Source: Aquanectria penicillioides (taxonomy: Eukaryota; Ascomycota; Sordariomycetes; Hypocreales; Nectriaceae). Taken from it: DNA of 64,000 nucleotides. How positions within the stretch are numbered: the first letter of the stretch is position 1; each line of letters starts with the position of its first letter. Where the stretch lies: the NCBI GenBank assembly GCA_003415625.1, contig PYIU01000009.1:1860001-1924000 (forward strand). The letters are read 5' to 3'. Made by a program: the position numbers and the translations under genes. Below the pieces are notes generated by a model. That model saw only the letters and a list, made by a program, of their open reading frames with translations, had not been told where the DNA came from and made no database searches. Positions 12,664-28,300 of this stretch are shown here, piece by piece.

Positions 12664-13680
12664 TATATTTAATATATCTATAAATAATATTTTATATTAA
12701 TATTAATAAATATTAAAATATTAAGCTAGCTGCATTAAGGCAAAAAGTATTATATTAACCCTAAAGGTAGTATAAAATCTACTTTATTTTATATATATTA
12801 TATAAATAGTAAAAAATAAAAAGAATAGTTTATATTAAAATTAAATTAATATATAATTCTTTTATTTTTATTTTTTATAGCTATAAAAAATTAATTATTA
12901 ATAAATACTAAAGCTAATAGCTATATAGCTTACACTTATATATATAAGCTATATAAGCTATTACTATATTTAATAGAGGCTAATGCCTATATATTAATAG
13001 TGGCTTTATAGAAGGGAATAGCTATAATAAGTATAGTTTAGTTTAGTTTTACTATAGGTATATTATTAATATAGATTATAAAAGAAAGAGCTTTAGCAAT
13101 TAAAGGCTAAGGCTCTTTAAGCTAAAAGAAAGGCAATTTAAGTGCACTTTTAAGCTATATTTATAGTTTTAACTATAAATCTTAATGCTAATTAGCTTTA
13201 TAAATTAATTAATAGAATTAATTATATAGCTATAGCTTTTAAGAGCTTAATAGCTATATTGCCTTTTTTAATTAAAGGGGCTAAAGCTATTTAAGAATAA
13301 ATAGTATTAAAAAGTAATAATAGTAATAAATAAAGTTAATTTTAGTATAAATTTATATTAATTAATATTAATAGTAAAGATTAAAGTTTAATATAATTCC
13401 TTAAGTAATAGCTTAAGCTTAAATAAAGCTAAAAAAAAGATTAAAGTAAAAAAAGCTTAAAAATAAAAAGGAAAATAATAAAAAGAATAATAAAAAAAAT
13501 AAAAAAAATCTTATATCTTTTATAAAGAATATAGACTTAAAGTAAATAAAGTTATTAAAATAAATAAATATAGATTAAATATAATAATAAATAAAAATAA
13601 AATTTAAAACTAAAATAGGCCTAAAATAAAGATTTAGCTATTAAAAGAGTAGGCTTTAGTATATTATTTATATAATAGGC
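12625..13680 (-). repeat. Repeat E middle part, inverted copy
   Basis: Matches 35,710-36,760 in inverted orientation and 29,100-30,140 in the same orientation as here. Read on the + strand it has long frames broken by TAA/TAG and rich in Lys, Gln and Leu near 13,100-13,550, so E probably once carried a protein gene read leftward relative to its direct orientation. I cannot name the family. Confidence 0.6.
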
Positions 13681-14222
13681 TAGTCTTTTCCTTTTTTTAA
13701 AAAGGTTTTTTTTAAATATATTAACTTCCCTTTTAATAAAGAGAGTTAAAGCACTTAAATAAAAAAGTTATTAAAAGATAAAAGCAATATAAAAATAAAT
13801 ATATTTTAAACTAAAAATAGCTTAATAGCTAGCTTATAATATAATATAATATATAAATAAGCTAGCTATTTAATAAAGCAATATATAATTTAAGCTTTAA
13901 ATAAATATTATTTAAGCTTAAAAAGATTATAAAGTAAATTAAATAAAGTTTCCTTTTAGCTTAAATAAAATAAATAATATAATATAATATAGCTAACTAT
14001 TTTAATAGTATTTTTATATTAATACTAAAGTATATTTACTTTAAGAATCTTTCTTTAAAAAAAAAATCTTTAAAGTTTAATGCATTTTATTTATATTTAA
14101 ATAAATAAAAAGCTTTTATATTTTTTAAATCCTTTATATAAATAAATAGTTTTCTTTTTTATATAAAATAAAAAGATTTTAATTGCCTTTATTTTATTAT
14201 TTATATATTATTTATAAAACTT
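13680..14222 (-). repeat. Repeat E, LINE-proximal part, inverted copy
   Basis: Inverted match of 35,145-35,710, running without a break into an inverted LINE 3' end. With 11,745-12,295 it makes a large imperfect palindrome centred near 12,650-13,000. Confidence 0.7.
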
Positions 14223-14790
14223 ATATTTAGCTTATTTTTATTAATGCCTTTAATTAATTAATATTTAATTTTTAATTAACTTTTAATTCTTTTTATATTT
14301 TCTATTAAAAAGTTAATTAATAAATTACTTTTTATATTTTTATATTAATTTATATTAAAGGCTATTATAATAGTAATAATAGATTTAATATATTATTAAT
14401 ATAATTATAAAAATTTTTTTTTTATACTTTAAGCTTAAAGCTAGCCTTAAAATTAAATAAATTATTTATTAAAATATATATTAAATAAAGAGATTTTAAG
14501 CTTACTTTTTAATAGTTTAATTAAAGTAGCCTTATAGCCTTTTTTAATAATATAGAGGGCTTAAGTCTATTTAATAGATAGGGCTTTAGCAATCCCTTTT
14601 AGATTGCTGCCCCTTTTTGCTAGGGAATAGTATATATTAGCGCTATAGGCAATTATAGATTTAATTATATATATATATATATGCAGGCGGCCTTAAGGTT
14701 TACTCCTTATATGCTTACTGTAAGGGCAGTAAGAGCCTGCCTTTAGCGCTTAAGTTTTCCCTTAAGCTTAAAGATATATAGGCCTTAAAG
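14222..14790 (-). mobile_element. LINE 3' fragment, inverted
   Basis: Reverse complement of the last about 570 bp of the LINE (compare 11,170-11,745 and 34,570-35,145), covering the C-terminal part after the RT. It is less mutated than the complete copies in places (GCAGGCGGCC near 14,684 and GCCTGCC near 14,736). Confidence 0.75.
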
Positions 14791-16545
14791 CATTTACTAT
14801 ATTATTAATTAAAGTTAATATATTAAATATAGCTATTTTTTATTTTATAGTAATTTAAAATAATAGCTTATTAAGGTTCTATACTTTTATAGTATATAAA
14901 ATGCTTTATATTAATAAATTTAAAAAGTATAAAAAAAAATTATAATAGCCTCTTTCTTTTTTTTCTTTATTAATACTTATTTATTTATTTATTTATTTAT
15001 TATTTTATTTATTTTACTTAATACTTTTATTATTTATATATAAATACTATATATAATTATATAGAAATAAAACCTTATTTATTTACTTTATAAAAAATGC
15101 TATTTATATATTAAATAATATCTTTTTAATATACTTTATTGCTTTTTAAAAGATTCTTTTTATTTATATTAAAGAGCAAGCTAAAGTTTATACTTTTATA
15201 TAGCTAAATTAAACTATATATATAAAGTAAGCTATATTAATTGATTTTAATAGCAATAAAATAGTAATTTATTTAACTAAAAACTAACTTTTTACTAACC
15301 TTAATATAATACTTTAAAAATAGAAATAATTTATAATAAAAGTAAATAGCTAAACTTATTAAATTTAATATTAATAAGTATTTCCTCTTTTTATTATTAT
15401 TAAAATTAGCTAAAAATAGCTTAATAAAATTTATAATATTATTTAAGTTAATAGTAAATTAAATTATTAAAAGATTATACTTAATAATTAATAATTTAAT
15501 CTTTTATTATATACTTAATTAAAACTTATAAAATATAAATTACTAAAAACTATATATTAAAATAAATTAAATTAGCTTCTTTATATACTTATTCTCTATT
15601 ATTCTATACTTCTTAAGGTTTACTTTAGCTACTTTTATTCTTTTAACTATTATATTTTATAATAGCTATTTAACCTTTTAAAAAGAGCCCTTTTTTGTAT
15701 TTATTATACTTACTTTTTAATTTTATAATTGCATTATTATATTAAAAATTAAAAAAGAAAATATTTCATAGTATATAGTATAATTGCTATATTAATAAAG
15801 AACTATCTTCATTTATATCTTTAATATTAAATCTTAAAATATAAAAGTAGCTTTTATATTGCTATTTTAATTATTATTATTATTATTATTGCTATTATTA
15901 TTGCTATTATTATTATTTTTATTCTAAAAGCTATTATTTCTATTATACTTAAATTAAAATCTAATTTAAAAGCTATTAATAACTAAAAGGAATATAAATT
16001 GTAATAAATACTATACACTTTATATATTTTATAATTATTATTCTTTTCTATCTATCTATTTATTATTTATATTATTTATACTTTTTTAGCTTTTTTTTTT
16101 ACTCTTTTCTTTACTTTTACCTTTTATAATACCTTTTTTATTTAAGTAATAGCTTGCTAAATCTATAAGGAAATATAATTAAAAAAGCTTTTAGAAAAAA
16201 CTATAGGTCCTAAAAATTAATAAATTTGGCCCTATAGATAATATAAATATATAGTTTTAATTCTAATATTTATTAAATATTTATTAAATCTATAAATAAA
16301 ACTTAATAATTTATTGAAGGTATACTAGCTATATTTATATTAATTGCATTTATTTTAATTTCTTTATTAAGTTTTTATTTATCTATCTTTCCTTTTTTTT
16401 AGGTTAATGCCTAAAGCATTATAAAAGAATTGCAATTTTTTAGTATTAATTGCTTTTAATACTAAATTAAAATTAAATATTCTTAATAAAATAATCTTTT
16501 TTATTAATTTCCCTTTATTATTTTCTTAACTATTATTACCGATTA
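14790..16545 (-). repeat. Repeat Z, inverted partial copy (right part)
   Basis: Inverted match of about 22,550-24,170: the (taa)n tract at 15,860-15,920 pairs with 22,975-23,030, and the aataaat tract at 14,970-15,005 with 23,945-23,985. No function is recognised. Confidence 0.6.
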
Positions 16546-17015
16546 TTTATTTATTTATTAATACTCTATAGACCTATAAAGTAAATAGTGCTTTTATACT
16601 ATATAAATAAAGGAAAACTATACTAATAGAATAAAAACCTTTATTTAATATAATATTAAACTTAATATAGGTTTTTTATAGAAAAGCATTAAATTAAAAG
16701 TTAATTTAGTGCTATTATTAAAATATTTTATTTATTTAATTATAGGGTTAATAAGTAAAGTAAAAGTAAGGCCTATAATAGGCCTAAATTATTTATACTA
16801 TAAGCCTATTGCAAAAAGTAAGGCATTAACCTAATGCTAGCTAGTAGCCAGCTAGCTGCTAGTTATTTAAGTATTGCTATTATTATTTTTTAATCTTTAT
16901 AGGCATGCTTATTTCCTTTTCTTTTCTTTTTTCTTTCTTTATATACCTTTATAAAAGCTTTTTTATTACCTTTAAGTATATACTCTATTAATATATTGCT
17001 TATATAGAATACTTA
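16546..17015 (-). repeat. Repeat E tail, inverted, 5'-truncated
   Basis: Inverted match of 36,835-37,305. It starts at the truncated 5' side near 17,015, next to the left end of repeat Z, and ends with the (AATA)n-type tail at about 16,546. 5' truncation with an A-rich tail is how LINE-mobilised copies usually look. Confidence 0.6.
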
Positions 17016-17019
17016 ATTT

Positions 17020-20000
17020 ATATAAATAGAAGAAAATGCATAAATTGCTTGCAGTAAGCTGCCTTCTTATTATGCATTATAAAGGCTCTTTAAAGAACTT
17101 AATTAAAATAAGTAAAATAATAATATATATAAAAGCTTTACTATTCTATACTATTATAGAGAAAAGAAATACAGTAAATAGGTAAATAATTTAATAAAAA
17201 CCTCTTTTTTTCCCTTTTTTACCTTAAGTAGTATTTATTGTTTTTAGTAGTGAAATTAAGGTATTTTAAATAGGTGTTTTTAGATCTCTATATTAAATGC
17301 CTTAAATATCTTTATTATTAGATTTTCCTTTATCTTTATATTATTTCTTATTATAATTAAATATTTTAATTATATTTTCTTAATCTATAGTAAATTAGGT
17401 TTTATTTATTATAAATTAGCTTTTACTAGCATTAAACTAATTTTAATTAATAGTTAATTAAGTTTTAATAAAGATAGATTTATTTATATTAAAAGTAAAT
17501 TAATTTCTATTAATAGTAAATTAACTTTAGCTTATAGTAAATTAGCTTTTAGTAGAAATAAATTAGCTTTTAGTAAAAATAGATTAAATTTCTATAAAAA
17601 TAAATTAAATATTATTAATAGTAAATAGATTATTAATTAAAGTAAATTAAGTATTATTAATAATAGGCTAAAATTGCAATTATTTAATAAAGGCTTAAAT
17701 ATAAAGTATATTTAAATATTCTTTTTTACTAAAAGGGTTATTATAGTTAATATTATTTAATATATTAATAAAGTTAAATACATTAATACTATTTAATGCA
17801 TTTTATATTATCTATATTATTTATATTATCTATTATTATTTTTATATAGTAGGTATTTCTTTAAGCTTTAGGCTAGTCCTATTAATAAAAACTAGATATT
17901 ATAGGGGCATTGCAATAATACAATTTATATAGGTATAATAGATTATCTTTTGCTTAATTAAATTTATTAGTATTAAGGTTTAAAGGATATATCTTTATTT
18001 TATTAAAGATATAAATAGTTTTAGTATTAGTATTAATAATAGCAATATTGCTATATTATATTTAGGGGTTATTAATATATTAATAGTATAAGAAATAGTA
18101 AAGTACTTTATATAGTTTATAGTAGCTTCTATAAAGATAAAAGGTTTTCTTTTTATTAATAATATATACTATTATTATAAAGGTAAATAGGCTATTATAA
18201 TTAATAACTATATTTAGCTATTTAAAACTATAATTAAAATAAGGTCTTTTAAAAGTAAAGGCAGTTTCTTTATTAAAGAGTGATCTAAAAGCCCTATAAT
18301 TAAGCTAATATAGTAAAAGCCTATATTTAATTTAAATAGTAAAGTTAGGCTTCAAAGCATTTAAGAATAATATATAGAATAAGCGCTAATATTTATAGAA
18401 ATAAAAATAAAGACTTAAAAGGTATAGGCGCCTTTATATAGTAATTTTAATGCTTTAGTAGGCATTATATAGTTAAAGAGGTTAATAAAACTATAGTATT
18501 AAAGTTCTTTATTTAAAAAGCCTTAAAAAGAGAACTTTTTAAAAAATATAATTACTAAACTAATAATAATATTAATAAAGCTAATAATAGAGTTTCTAAA
18601 AGAAAATAGCTTATTTAGTTTTAATAAATATAGTTTAATGCTATTTATATAATATATTAATTTTTTATAGTTTTAAGTTTTAAATTAAAAAATATTATTT
18701 ATTAATAGTATTTATAATCTTAAATTAATAATATTAATATAATAAAATTTAGGATTTTATATTTATCTTTTAATTAAAAGTTTAATTCTTTTAATAAAGT
18801 ATTTAATTATTTAACTTTCTATATAAATATAAAAGAATATAAAATACTATTTATTAAATACTAAAAATATTTCTATTTATTTAAGTAAAGAGTTTTATTT
18901 AATATTAAAAGATTAATATTAAATATAAGTATTAATAGTTTATTTTCTTTATTCTAAAGAAATTATATATATTTTTATATAAATTATATTAATTAAAGAA
19001 TATATATTTAGCTAATAATATTATAGTTTATATTATTTATATATTATTAATTTTAAGGAAATTAATTAATTCTTTAATATATATTAAATATAATACTAAA
19101 AATAGATTATTTTATATTCTTCTTGCAATATTTAAGGCTTATAGATTTTAGTAATTAGAATTTTATTTATATTTAAATATTTAAAAGATTCTTAAGAAAA
19201 TAAAAAAGAAAAAGCTATTTTTAAGGATAATTAAAAGGTTAATTAAAATAGAGATTAAGGTAAAAGTTAAAGTAAGGGTTAAGGTAAAGGCTAAAAAAAC
19301 AATTTAGGCAATAGTTAAGGTAATAGTTAAGAAATTAATTAAAGGGATTATTTAAAAGATAGTTACAATAATATTATATATATATATAGGTATAAGTATA
19401 TAAAAGTATATATATAAATGCAAGTATATATAAATATTAAGTTTTAAATAGTATATATAAATAAATATATTAATAGATTTATTTAATAAAGAATAGATTA
19501 AGATTAAGCTATAATTTATAAATAAAATAGTAAATATAAAAGGAAATAAATAAATAAAGAATTAAATAGGCATTATAAGCTAAAGGGAATAAACCTATCT
19601 ATCTTTTTATTTATAAGATTTTATTATATAGAGTTATAATAGTTATTAATCTATATTTTTAATTAGCATTAAAATAGTAACTATCTCTATTTTTATTATA
19701 TATTTAAATATAAAGTAAAGGTCTTAAATAAAATAGCAATAATATAATTATAATAGGGTATTATTGCTTAAATATAAATTAAATTTAAATTAATAAAAGG
19801 TTCTTAATATATTTATATTAATAAAAGCATAATATTAATAATAAAGGTATATTTCTATAAATATAATTAAAGGTTAATAGAAAAATAGAAAGCTTAGCTA
19901 AAGTAATTATTATATTTTAAAGTATATTTAGTATTAATTATTAGTTCTTAAAATTATAAAATATATATTAGTAATTATTAAAAAAACAAATATATAAAAT

Positions 20001-22375
20001 ATTATATAAAATTGCCTATAGATTTAATTATAATAAAGAATATAAAGTATATATAGACTATTATAATTAGTATTTTTTTATTTTAATAAAAATATTTAAG
20101 TAAATCTATATATATATATATAAATATAAGTAAATATATATAGATATATATAGTAATGCTAATATACTTATATACTTATAGTATATAAAATATAATAATA
20201 GGTATTAGCAATAGGTTTAATATAATCTTAAAGTATAATAAAAAGAAAGAGATATATATATATAAAGAGAGAGAGAGATATATAATACCTATTTACTAAA
20301 GTTATTATAAATCTTAATTCTTTTATTAATATAAAGGGCAATAGATTTAGTAAATTAATTTAAAGTATATAAAATCTCTTTAGGTCTATTTAAAACTATT
20401 ATATATAGTAAATATAAAAGAGATTTAATAGCAATTATTTATTTAAGATTAATAATTTATTTAATTATTTTAACTATATACTTTAAAAATATAAAAATAA
20501 AGTATTAAGTAGTTTTAATTAATAAATATTTTAGCTTAAGCTTAATTTATAAAGCACTATATTTAATTAATTAAATTAATAAATTTTAAATATTTCTATT
20601 ACTTTATTATTTAGCTATATAATATAGTGCATTAAAAAAGTATTAGCTTAAGTAAGATTAACTCTATTTATTAGCTTAAATGCCCTATTAATAAATAGAG
20701 ATTAAGCTTATATAGCTATTATATTAATAACTAATAATAAAATAATAATAATAGTATATATTAAAATATTCTTTTATTAATAGAATTAAGTATTATAGTA
20801 TTAAGTCTAAAATAGAAAATAAAGATATAGCAATAAAGCACTCTAAAGGCAGTTTTATAGCCTTAAAAGGGTTATTATTAAAGTTATATTTTAATGCTAT
20901 TAATAGTGCTTTAAATAGTATAAGCATTAAAGAATTAATGCTATTTAAAGCTATTATTACTAATACTTTTAGGCTAAAAAAGCAAAAATCTCTTAAAGTA
21001 TTAATTCTATATTTAAGCTAAAGCTAAAAGTAAAGTTAATAAAAAAGATCTTAAAGGGATTAATATAATAGAATTTGCAATTAAATTTAATTTATTTAAG
21101 TTAAATTTAATTAATTTTAATTTATTTAATCTTAATTAAATTATATTTAAATAGATAAAAGCTATTATTTAATAAATTAATATTAAGTTCTTTTTTTTTA
21201 TAAAATAAATATAAATAAATTAAATTATAATATATTTAATATAATTAATTAATTTAATTAAAAGTTTATAAAAAATAAATAAGTATTTAATAAGCTTAAT
21301 TAATATATATCTATTCCTTAAAGTAAAAAGGTATTAATAGTATAGAACTTTTACTATATACTTTATAATAAAACTATAATACTAATATAAATATATAAAA
21401 TATTATTATAAGTTTTTTAAGTTTAAACTAAAAAAGATTTAATAGGCTATTTAAATAAAATAGAAAATAAATAGTATATTATAGTTTAGCTATATACTAT
21501 TTTTTTATTTTATATACTTTCCTTTAGGCTAATTAATTATAGCTTATAAGGATTGCTTTATTTAATTTAAAAGGTATAAATTAACTATAATTAATTAAGT
21601 TTATTAATAGTTAAATTATAATTATATATATCTAAAGGAACTTTAAGACCTATTATTAATAAAGGAAAAGTTAATTGCATTAAATATTTACTTTAAGTAG
21701 ATTATATAGTATAATATAGCTATTAATAGTAATAATAGTAATAGCTAATAGAAAGAAAGAAAAATATAATATAAAAAGTATATTAAAAGTTTTATTTCTA
21801 TCTTTTTAAATAATATTTAAAATATAGCAATAAAGGTACTTTTATATCTATTTATTAAGGCACTTAATTAAGTTTATATTTTATAGTATAGGCCTTATTA
21901 ACTAAAGCTATAGAATCTTTTAAAGTTGCTATTAATATAAAGATAAAAAGTAAAAAAAGCTTTAGTATAATTAAAAAGAAATAACTAATACTATAAAGAT
22001 ATTAAGATTAATATTAAAAAGATAAATAGCTAAAGGGCACTAAAGTATAGCATTTTTAATATTATTTATTAATTAATAAAATATAAAGAGCTATTTAAAA
22101 CTAAATAAGCATAAAGAGTATATATAATGCCTATAAATAATTAAGGCTTAAATGCTAAAGTAAGGCCTATTAATATTTAAAATATCTTTTTTAAATTATA
22201 TAAAGTAAATAGAGTTAGTTTTAGTAAAAATAAAAATAGTAATAATAATAGTAATAATAGTAATAGTAGTAATAGTAATAATAGTAGTAGTAGGCTAAAT
22301 ATATATAAAAGGGGAGGAATAGTAATAATCTTAATAATAGTAATTATAGTAATATATAAATATTAATAAGTAATA
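17020..22375 (+). repeat. Repeat Z copy 1
   Basis: About 5.35 kb that matches 38,088-44,055 in inverted orientation along its whole length (for example 17,040-17,110 with 43,980-44,045, and 22,205-22,300 with 38,160-38,215). It has AT-rich microsatellites and a degenerate 12-bp repeat of the type gttaaggtaaag near 19,250-19,330. No coding frame could be assigned. It holds the empty site (near 17,440-17,475) for the SINE-like insertion found in copy 2. Confidence 0.7.
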
Positions 22376-25300
22376 ATAATTAAGAAAATAATAAAAGGAA
22401 GTTAATAGAAAAGATTATTTTATTAAAGATATTTAATTTTAATTTAGCGCTAAAAGCAATTAATATTAAGAAATTATAGTTCTTTTATAATACTTTAGGT
22501 ATTAACCTAAAAGAAGAAAAGGCAAATAAATAGGGACTTAATAAAGAAATTAAAATAGATATAACTAATATAAATACAATTAATATACCTTTAGTAAATT
22601 ATTAAGTTCTATTTATAGATTTAATAAATATTTAATAAATACTAAAATTAAAACTATATATTTATATTATTTATAGGGCCTAATTTATTAATTTTTAGAA
22701 TCTATAGTTTTTTCTAAAAGCTTTTTTAATTATATTTCTTTATGGATTTAATAGGCTATTGCTTAAATAGAAAAGATATTATAAAAGGCAAAAGTAAAAG
22801 AAAAAGCAAAAAAAAAGCTAAAAAAGTATAAATAGTATAGATAATAAATAAATAGGCAAAAGGGAATAGTAATAATAAGGTATATAAAGTATATAGCATT
22901 TATTGCAATTTATATTCCTTTTAGTTATTAATAGCTTTTAGATTAAATCTTAATTTAAATATAGTAATAATAATAGCTTTTAAAATAAAAATAATAATAA
23001 TAGTAATAATAATAGTAATAATAATAGTAATAATTAAAATAGTAATATAAAAGCTACTCTTATATTTTAAGATTTAGCATTAAAGATATAAATAAAGATA
23101 GTTCTCTATTAATATAGCAATTATATTATATACTATTAAATATTTTCTTTTTTAGTTTTAATATAATTGTGCAATTATAGAATTAAAGAATAAATATAAT
23201 AAATATAGAAAAGGGCTCCTTTTAAAAGGTTAAGTAGCTATTATAAAAAATAATAGCTAAAAGGATAGAAATAGCTAAAGTTAACCTTAAGAAGTATAGA
23301 ATAATAGAGAATAAGTATATAAAGGAGCTAATCCAGTCTATTTTAACCTATAGTTTTTAGTAATCTATATTTTATAAGTTTTAATTAAGTATATAATAAA
23401 AGATTAAATTATTAATTATTAAATATAGTCTTTTAGCAATTTAATTTATTATTAATTTAAATAATATTATAAACCTTATCAAGCTATAGCTTATAGAATA
23501 TTAATAGTATAATAAGGATATTATTAAGCTATTTTTAGCTAGGTTTAATAATAATAAAAAGAAAAAGTATTTATTAATATTAAATCTAATAAATTTAGCT
23601 ATTTACTTTTATTATAAATTATCTTTATTTTTAAAGCATTATATTAAGGTTAGCAAAAAGTTAGTTTTTAATTAAGTAAATTACTATTTTACTACTATTG
23701 AAACTAATTAATATAGCTTACTTTATATATATAGTTTAATTTAGCTATATAAAAGTATAAACTTTAGCTTACTCTTTAATATAAAGAGAAATAATCTTTT
23801 AAAAAGCAATAAAGTATATTAAAAGGATATTATTTAATATTTAAATAGCATTTTTTATAAAGTAAGTAAATAAAGTTTTATTTCTATATAATTATATATA
23901 GTATATATATATAAATAATAAAAAGTATTAAATAAAATAAATAAGAAAATAAATAAATAAATAAATAAATAAGTAAATAAATAAGTATTAATATAAAGAA
24001 GGGGCTATTATAATTTCCTTTTATATATATTAAGTTTACTAATATAGAGTATTCTATATACTATAAAAGTATAGAACCTTAATAAGCTATTATTTTAAGT
24101 TACTATAAGATAAAGGATAGCTATATTTAATATATTAGCTTTAATTAATAATATAGTAAAGCTATTAGTAATATTTAATAAAAAAATAAACTTTTATATA
24201 GAATTATCTTAGATTTATAAGCATAAGGCTATATATATTAAGTATATACTTTAGGATAGAAACCTAAATTAATAGTAATAATAGTAAGATATATATTAGT
24301 TTAAATTCCTTAAATAACTAATAGAAAGAATAAAGTTTAATAAAAAGAGAGTTCTTTTTATTAAGCAATTCTATATATTTATAAATTACTAAAATAAATT
24401 AATAGCTATAAAATTGCAATATAACTATAATTTAATATTTATTATAATGCAATCTTATAGCTTATCTTTAATCTATTACTTAATTAACTATATAATAAAG
24501 GTAAAGAATTTAATCTAAAAGCAAATAGTTATAGCTATAAAGTACCTTTTTATATTAAAAAAAGGGATTAAAATGCAAATAGCTAAAGCTATATTTATAT
24601 TTATATTTATGCCTATACTTTTTTATATTTTAGTAAATAGTATTAATAATAATAGCAATAATATTTATATTTATATTAATACTTATATAAATAATATTAG
24701 CAATTAAAAGGGCAATAAATCTATAAAATAGTAAAATAGCAATAATAATACTTATATTAATGCTAATATTAATATTAATATTAGCATTAATATTAATAGT
24801 ATAAAAGGAAATAAAACTTATTAATTTCTTATAAAAGTAATTAATTGCATTTTTATAAATTAAGCGCTATTAAAAGTTAAGGTAATTGCTTATCTTTTAA
24901 AACATTTAATAAAGCTTTTATATAATTATTATTAAATATATTTTAATATTAATAAGCTATATTAGCTTATATTAAAAAAGTAGCTATATTTTTAAGAGAT
25001 TAGCTAACTTAAAAATAATAATAATTAATTTAGCTTTAATATTTATATTAAAAAGTAAAAAAAAAAGGTTATAGCTTTAAATATATATTTATACTATAAA
25101 GAGGTCTTTTAAGATATTTATTTATATAATTATATTACTTTTATTTATATTTAGCGCAAAAAGTTATGCTATAGCACTAAAGACTTTAGTATTTTTTTTA
25201 AGCCTAAATGCCCTTTTTTAAATAAATAGATATAGTTTTTATATTAATATAAAATATATTTAATTATATCTATTAAAGGCTATTTTAGTCTAAACTTTAT

Positions 25301-28300
25301 TAATAAAAAGAAATAAAATAAAAGGTAATATTACTAAAGGTAAGCTAAAATATATTTTACTATATTTAATATACTATAAAGAAAGAGTTATTATATAATG
25401 CCTTTATTTTTAAAGCTTAATTAATTAATTAATATTAATATTTAAGGAATTTCTTAAAGTAGTAATTTAGTACTTTAGCCTCTTTATACTATAATATTAC
25501 TTTATATTTAAGTTATTATTAAATAATATAAATATAATTACTATTTAAAATAAATAAAAATAAAATATATTAAAATAGATTTTCATTTTTATAAATAATA
25601 TTTAATTATTAAAGCAATTAGCCTAAAATACTTAAAAGAATATATAGTAATAAGCATTTATATTAAAAAATATTAAAATAGCTATAAATAGTAGTAAATT
25701 GTATAAAGAAAATAAAGACTATTATAATAAGGATAATAGTAATAGTAATAATAATATTAATAGATTTTAAAATAATAACCTTAATTAAATTATATATTTT
25801 ATTAATATTATTTAAGTAATAGCTAGTAATAATTAAATTATAGTAAGATTAAAGGAGCTAGCTTTAATGCTTTGCAATTTTATTAGGCTTTAAGGTATAA
25901 TAAAAAGAGAAAAGAAAAGTAAAAATCTAAAGGAGGGCATTAAGCAGTAAGGAAAAGAAAAGGGAAAAGATTTAATATTTATAAAAAATAGCAATACTAA
26001 TAGTAGCTAGACCTAAATGCTTAATTTAAGCAAAATTATAGCTATTAAGGCTTAGCAATTAAGGCTATTAAAAGCAATAAAGTATTAGATTTAAGGCATA
26101 TAAAAGGTAAATAAAAAAGAAAAAGAAAAAAAAAAGGCATTAAAATAGCAATAAAAGCAATAAAGAAAGCAATATTATTATTATTATATAGTTCTATAGT
26201 TATAATTAAGTAAGTATTTATATTTATAGTTATAACTTTTAAAATAAATATTACTTTATAGTTTATACTTAATAAGCAATAAGCTATTGCCTTTCTATTA
26301 ATCTATTAATATATTTAGCTTATAGAAAGTAATAATAATACTATTAATAATTTTAGTATTAAAAAAAATAAATATTTTTAATAATTATATTAATTCCTTA
26401 ATAGTAAGGGCAATATAAATAAGTCTTAAGTAATTAAAGTAATAATAAAGCTCTTTATTAAATAAAATATACTATATTAGTTATTAGTAATTACTATATT
26501 AAATATAATAGCAATAAGTATTAATAGTATTACTATTTATTTAGCTTATAGCCTTATTATTAATAGGTCTTTATTATTATTATAGTAAAATTGCAATATA
26601 ATAAATAAAGGATTAATTAACTAATAGTAAGTAATAAGTAAATCTATATAGGCATTATAAAGGGATAAATAGGTATTTATTATTAATAAAATTAATATAC
26701 TTAAGGCTAATATATTACTAAAGATTAATAATAAGCTTTATTATTTAATTAAGTGCCTTAATAAAAGCTTTAAAGGTATTTTTATTATTTTATTTTATAG
26801 CAATTTTTATTAATTTAAATTAATTATAAATAAAATATTTCTATTAAATAGTAATAAATTTCTATAAAACTAAAATAAAAATCTATATAAATAGAACTAT
26901 AATAAAGTATATATACTATAAAAGAAGTTTATAATAGTAATAATATTTAAGGAGTAAATTTATATTACTAAAAACCTTAAGCTATTTACCTTATTGCATT
27001 ATATTTATATAAGGACTTAATATTATATTAATATTAATATACTTAATAGCTATTGCTTTTAATTAAAGTATAAAATTCTATAAAAAATAAATATCTTTAT
27101 AATTATATTATTAAACTAAAACTATTAAAACCTTAATATAAAGGCAGCCTTAGCCTTTTAAAGGTATATATAAAAGCTATTATATATCTTTTTATTTAAG
27201 TATATTTAAGTAAAGAATAGCTATAATTATTCTATATAAATAAAAGCAATTATAATTTTAAATTTAAATAATAATAATAAAATCTTTATATTAGCTATAT
27301 TTATATATATTTTTAATATATTAATAGTAATAATAAAAAATAAGCACTAAAGCCTTAAAGTAATTAATAGTATAAGCTATATAGCTATTTATATTATAAT
27401 TAATTTAAAGCATTATAGCTAATAAATATTATATAATATTATTATTTACTTTAGCCCTTTAATAGCTATTATACTATTAATAGACTTAATAAAGGGCTAT
27501 AACCTTATAGGCTTACTTAAGGGTATATTAATATTAATACTATTAAATAAAAGAATTAATTTAATAGTAAAAAAGTAGCTATAATAAAAGCATAAAGTAT
27601 TGCAAAAGGGTTTACTTTATATTACTGCCTTTATTTATATTAACTATAAGATATAAGGTTAAATATTAATTAAGGCTAGTCTTAAGCTTTATAGTAGCTA
27701 TATAGTTTTAGGCAAAAATAATAATAAAAAGAAAGGAATTAGCACTATAATATAATTAAAGTGCAATCCCTATAGCTTATATATATAGCTATTATAATAT
27801 TAATTGCTAGATAATATTATACTGCTAATAAAAGTAAGGGAAAGGGATATAGTTAGTAATGCAATTCTATAGAATATAGTAAAGGCTAAAGCTAAACTTA
27901 ATTAGCTAAATAAAAAGATAGTAAATTAGGAGGATATATTAAAGTAGTAAATAGGCTAATTAAGCTATAAAATAATTATTATTATTATTATTATTATTAA
28001 TAATAATAGTAATAATATAAATAATATAAAGAATATAAAAATAATTATTATAAAATAGCTTTTATATTTATTTAAAATTTATAATAGAAAGATTATAGTT
28101 TTTTATATTATTTAAATTATATACTTTATAAAACTTAAGGGTTTTTCTTTCTTTTTCTTTTTTAGTTATTAAAGCTAAATATATATATAAAATATAAAAT
28201 AAAGAGCTAAAACTATAGAAAGCTATAAGCATAAAGTATTAAAAAAGGCAATTAAATAAAATAACTTAAATTACTTTATATAAATTAAATAATTAATTTT

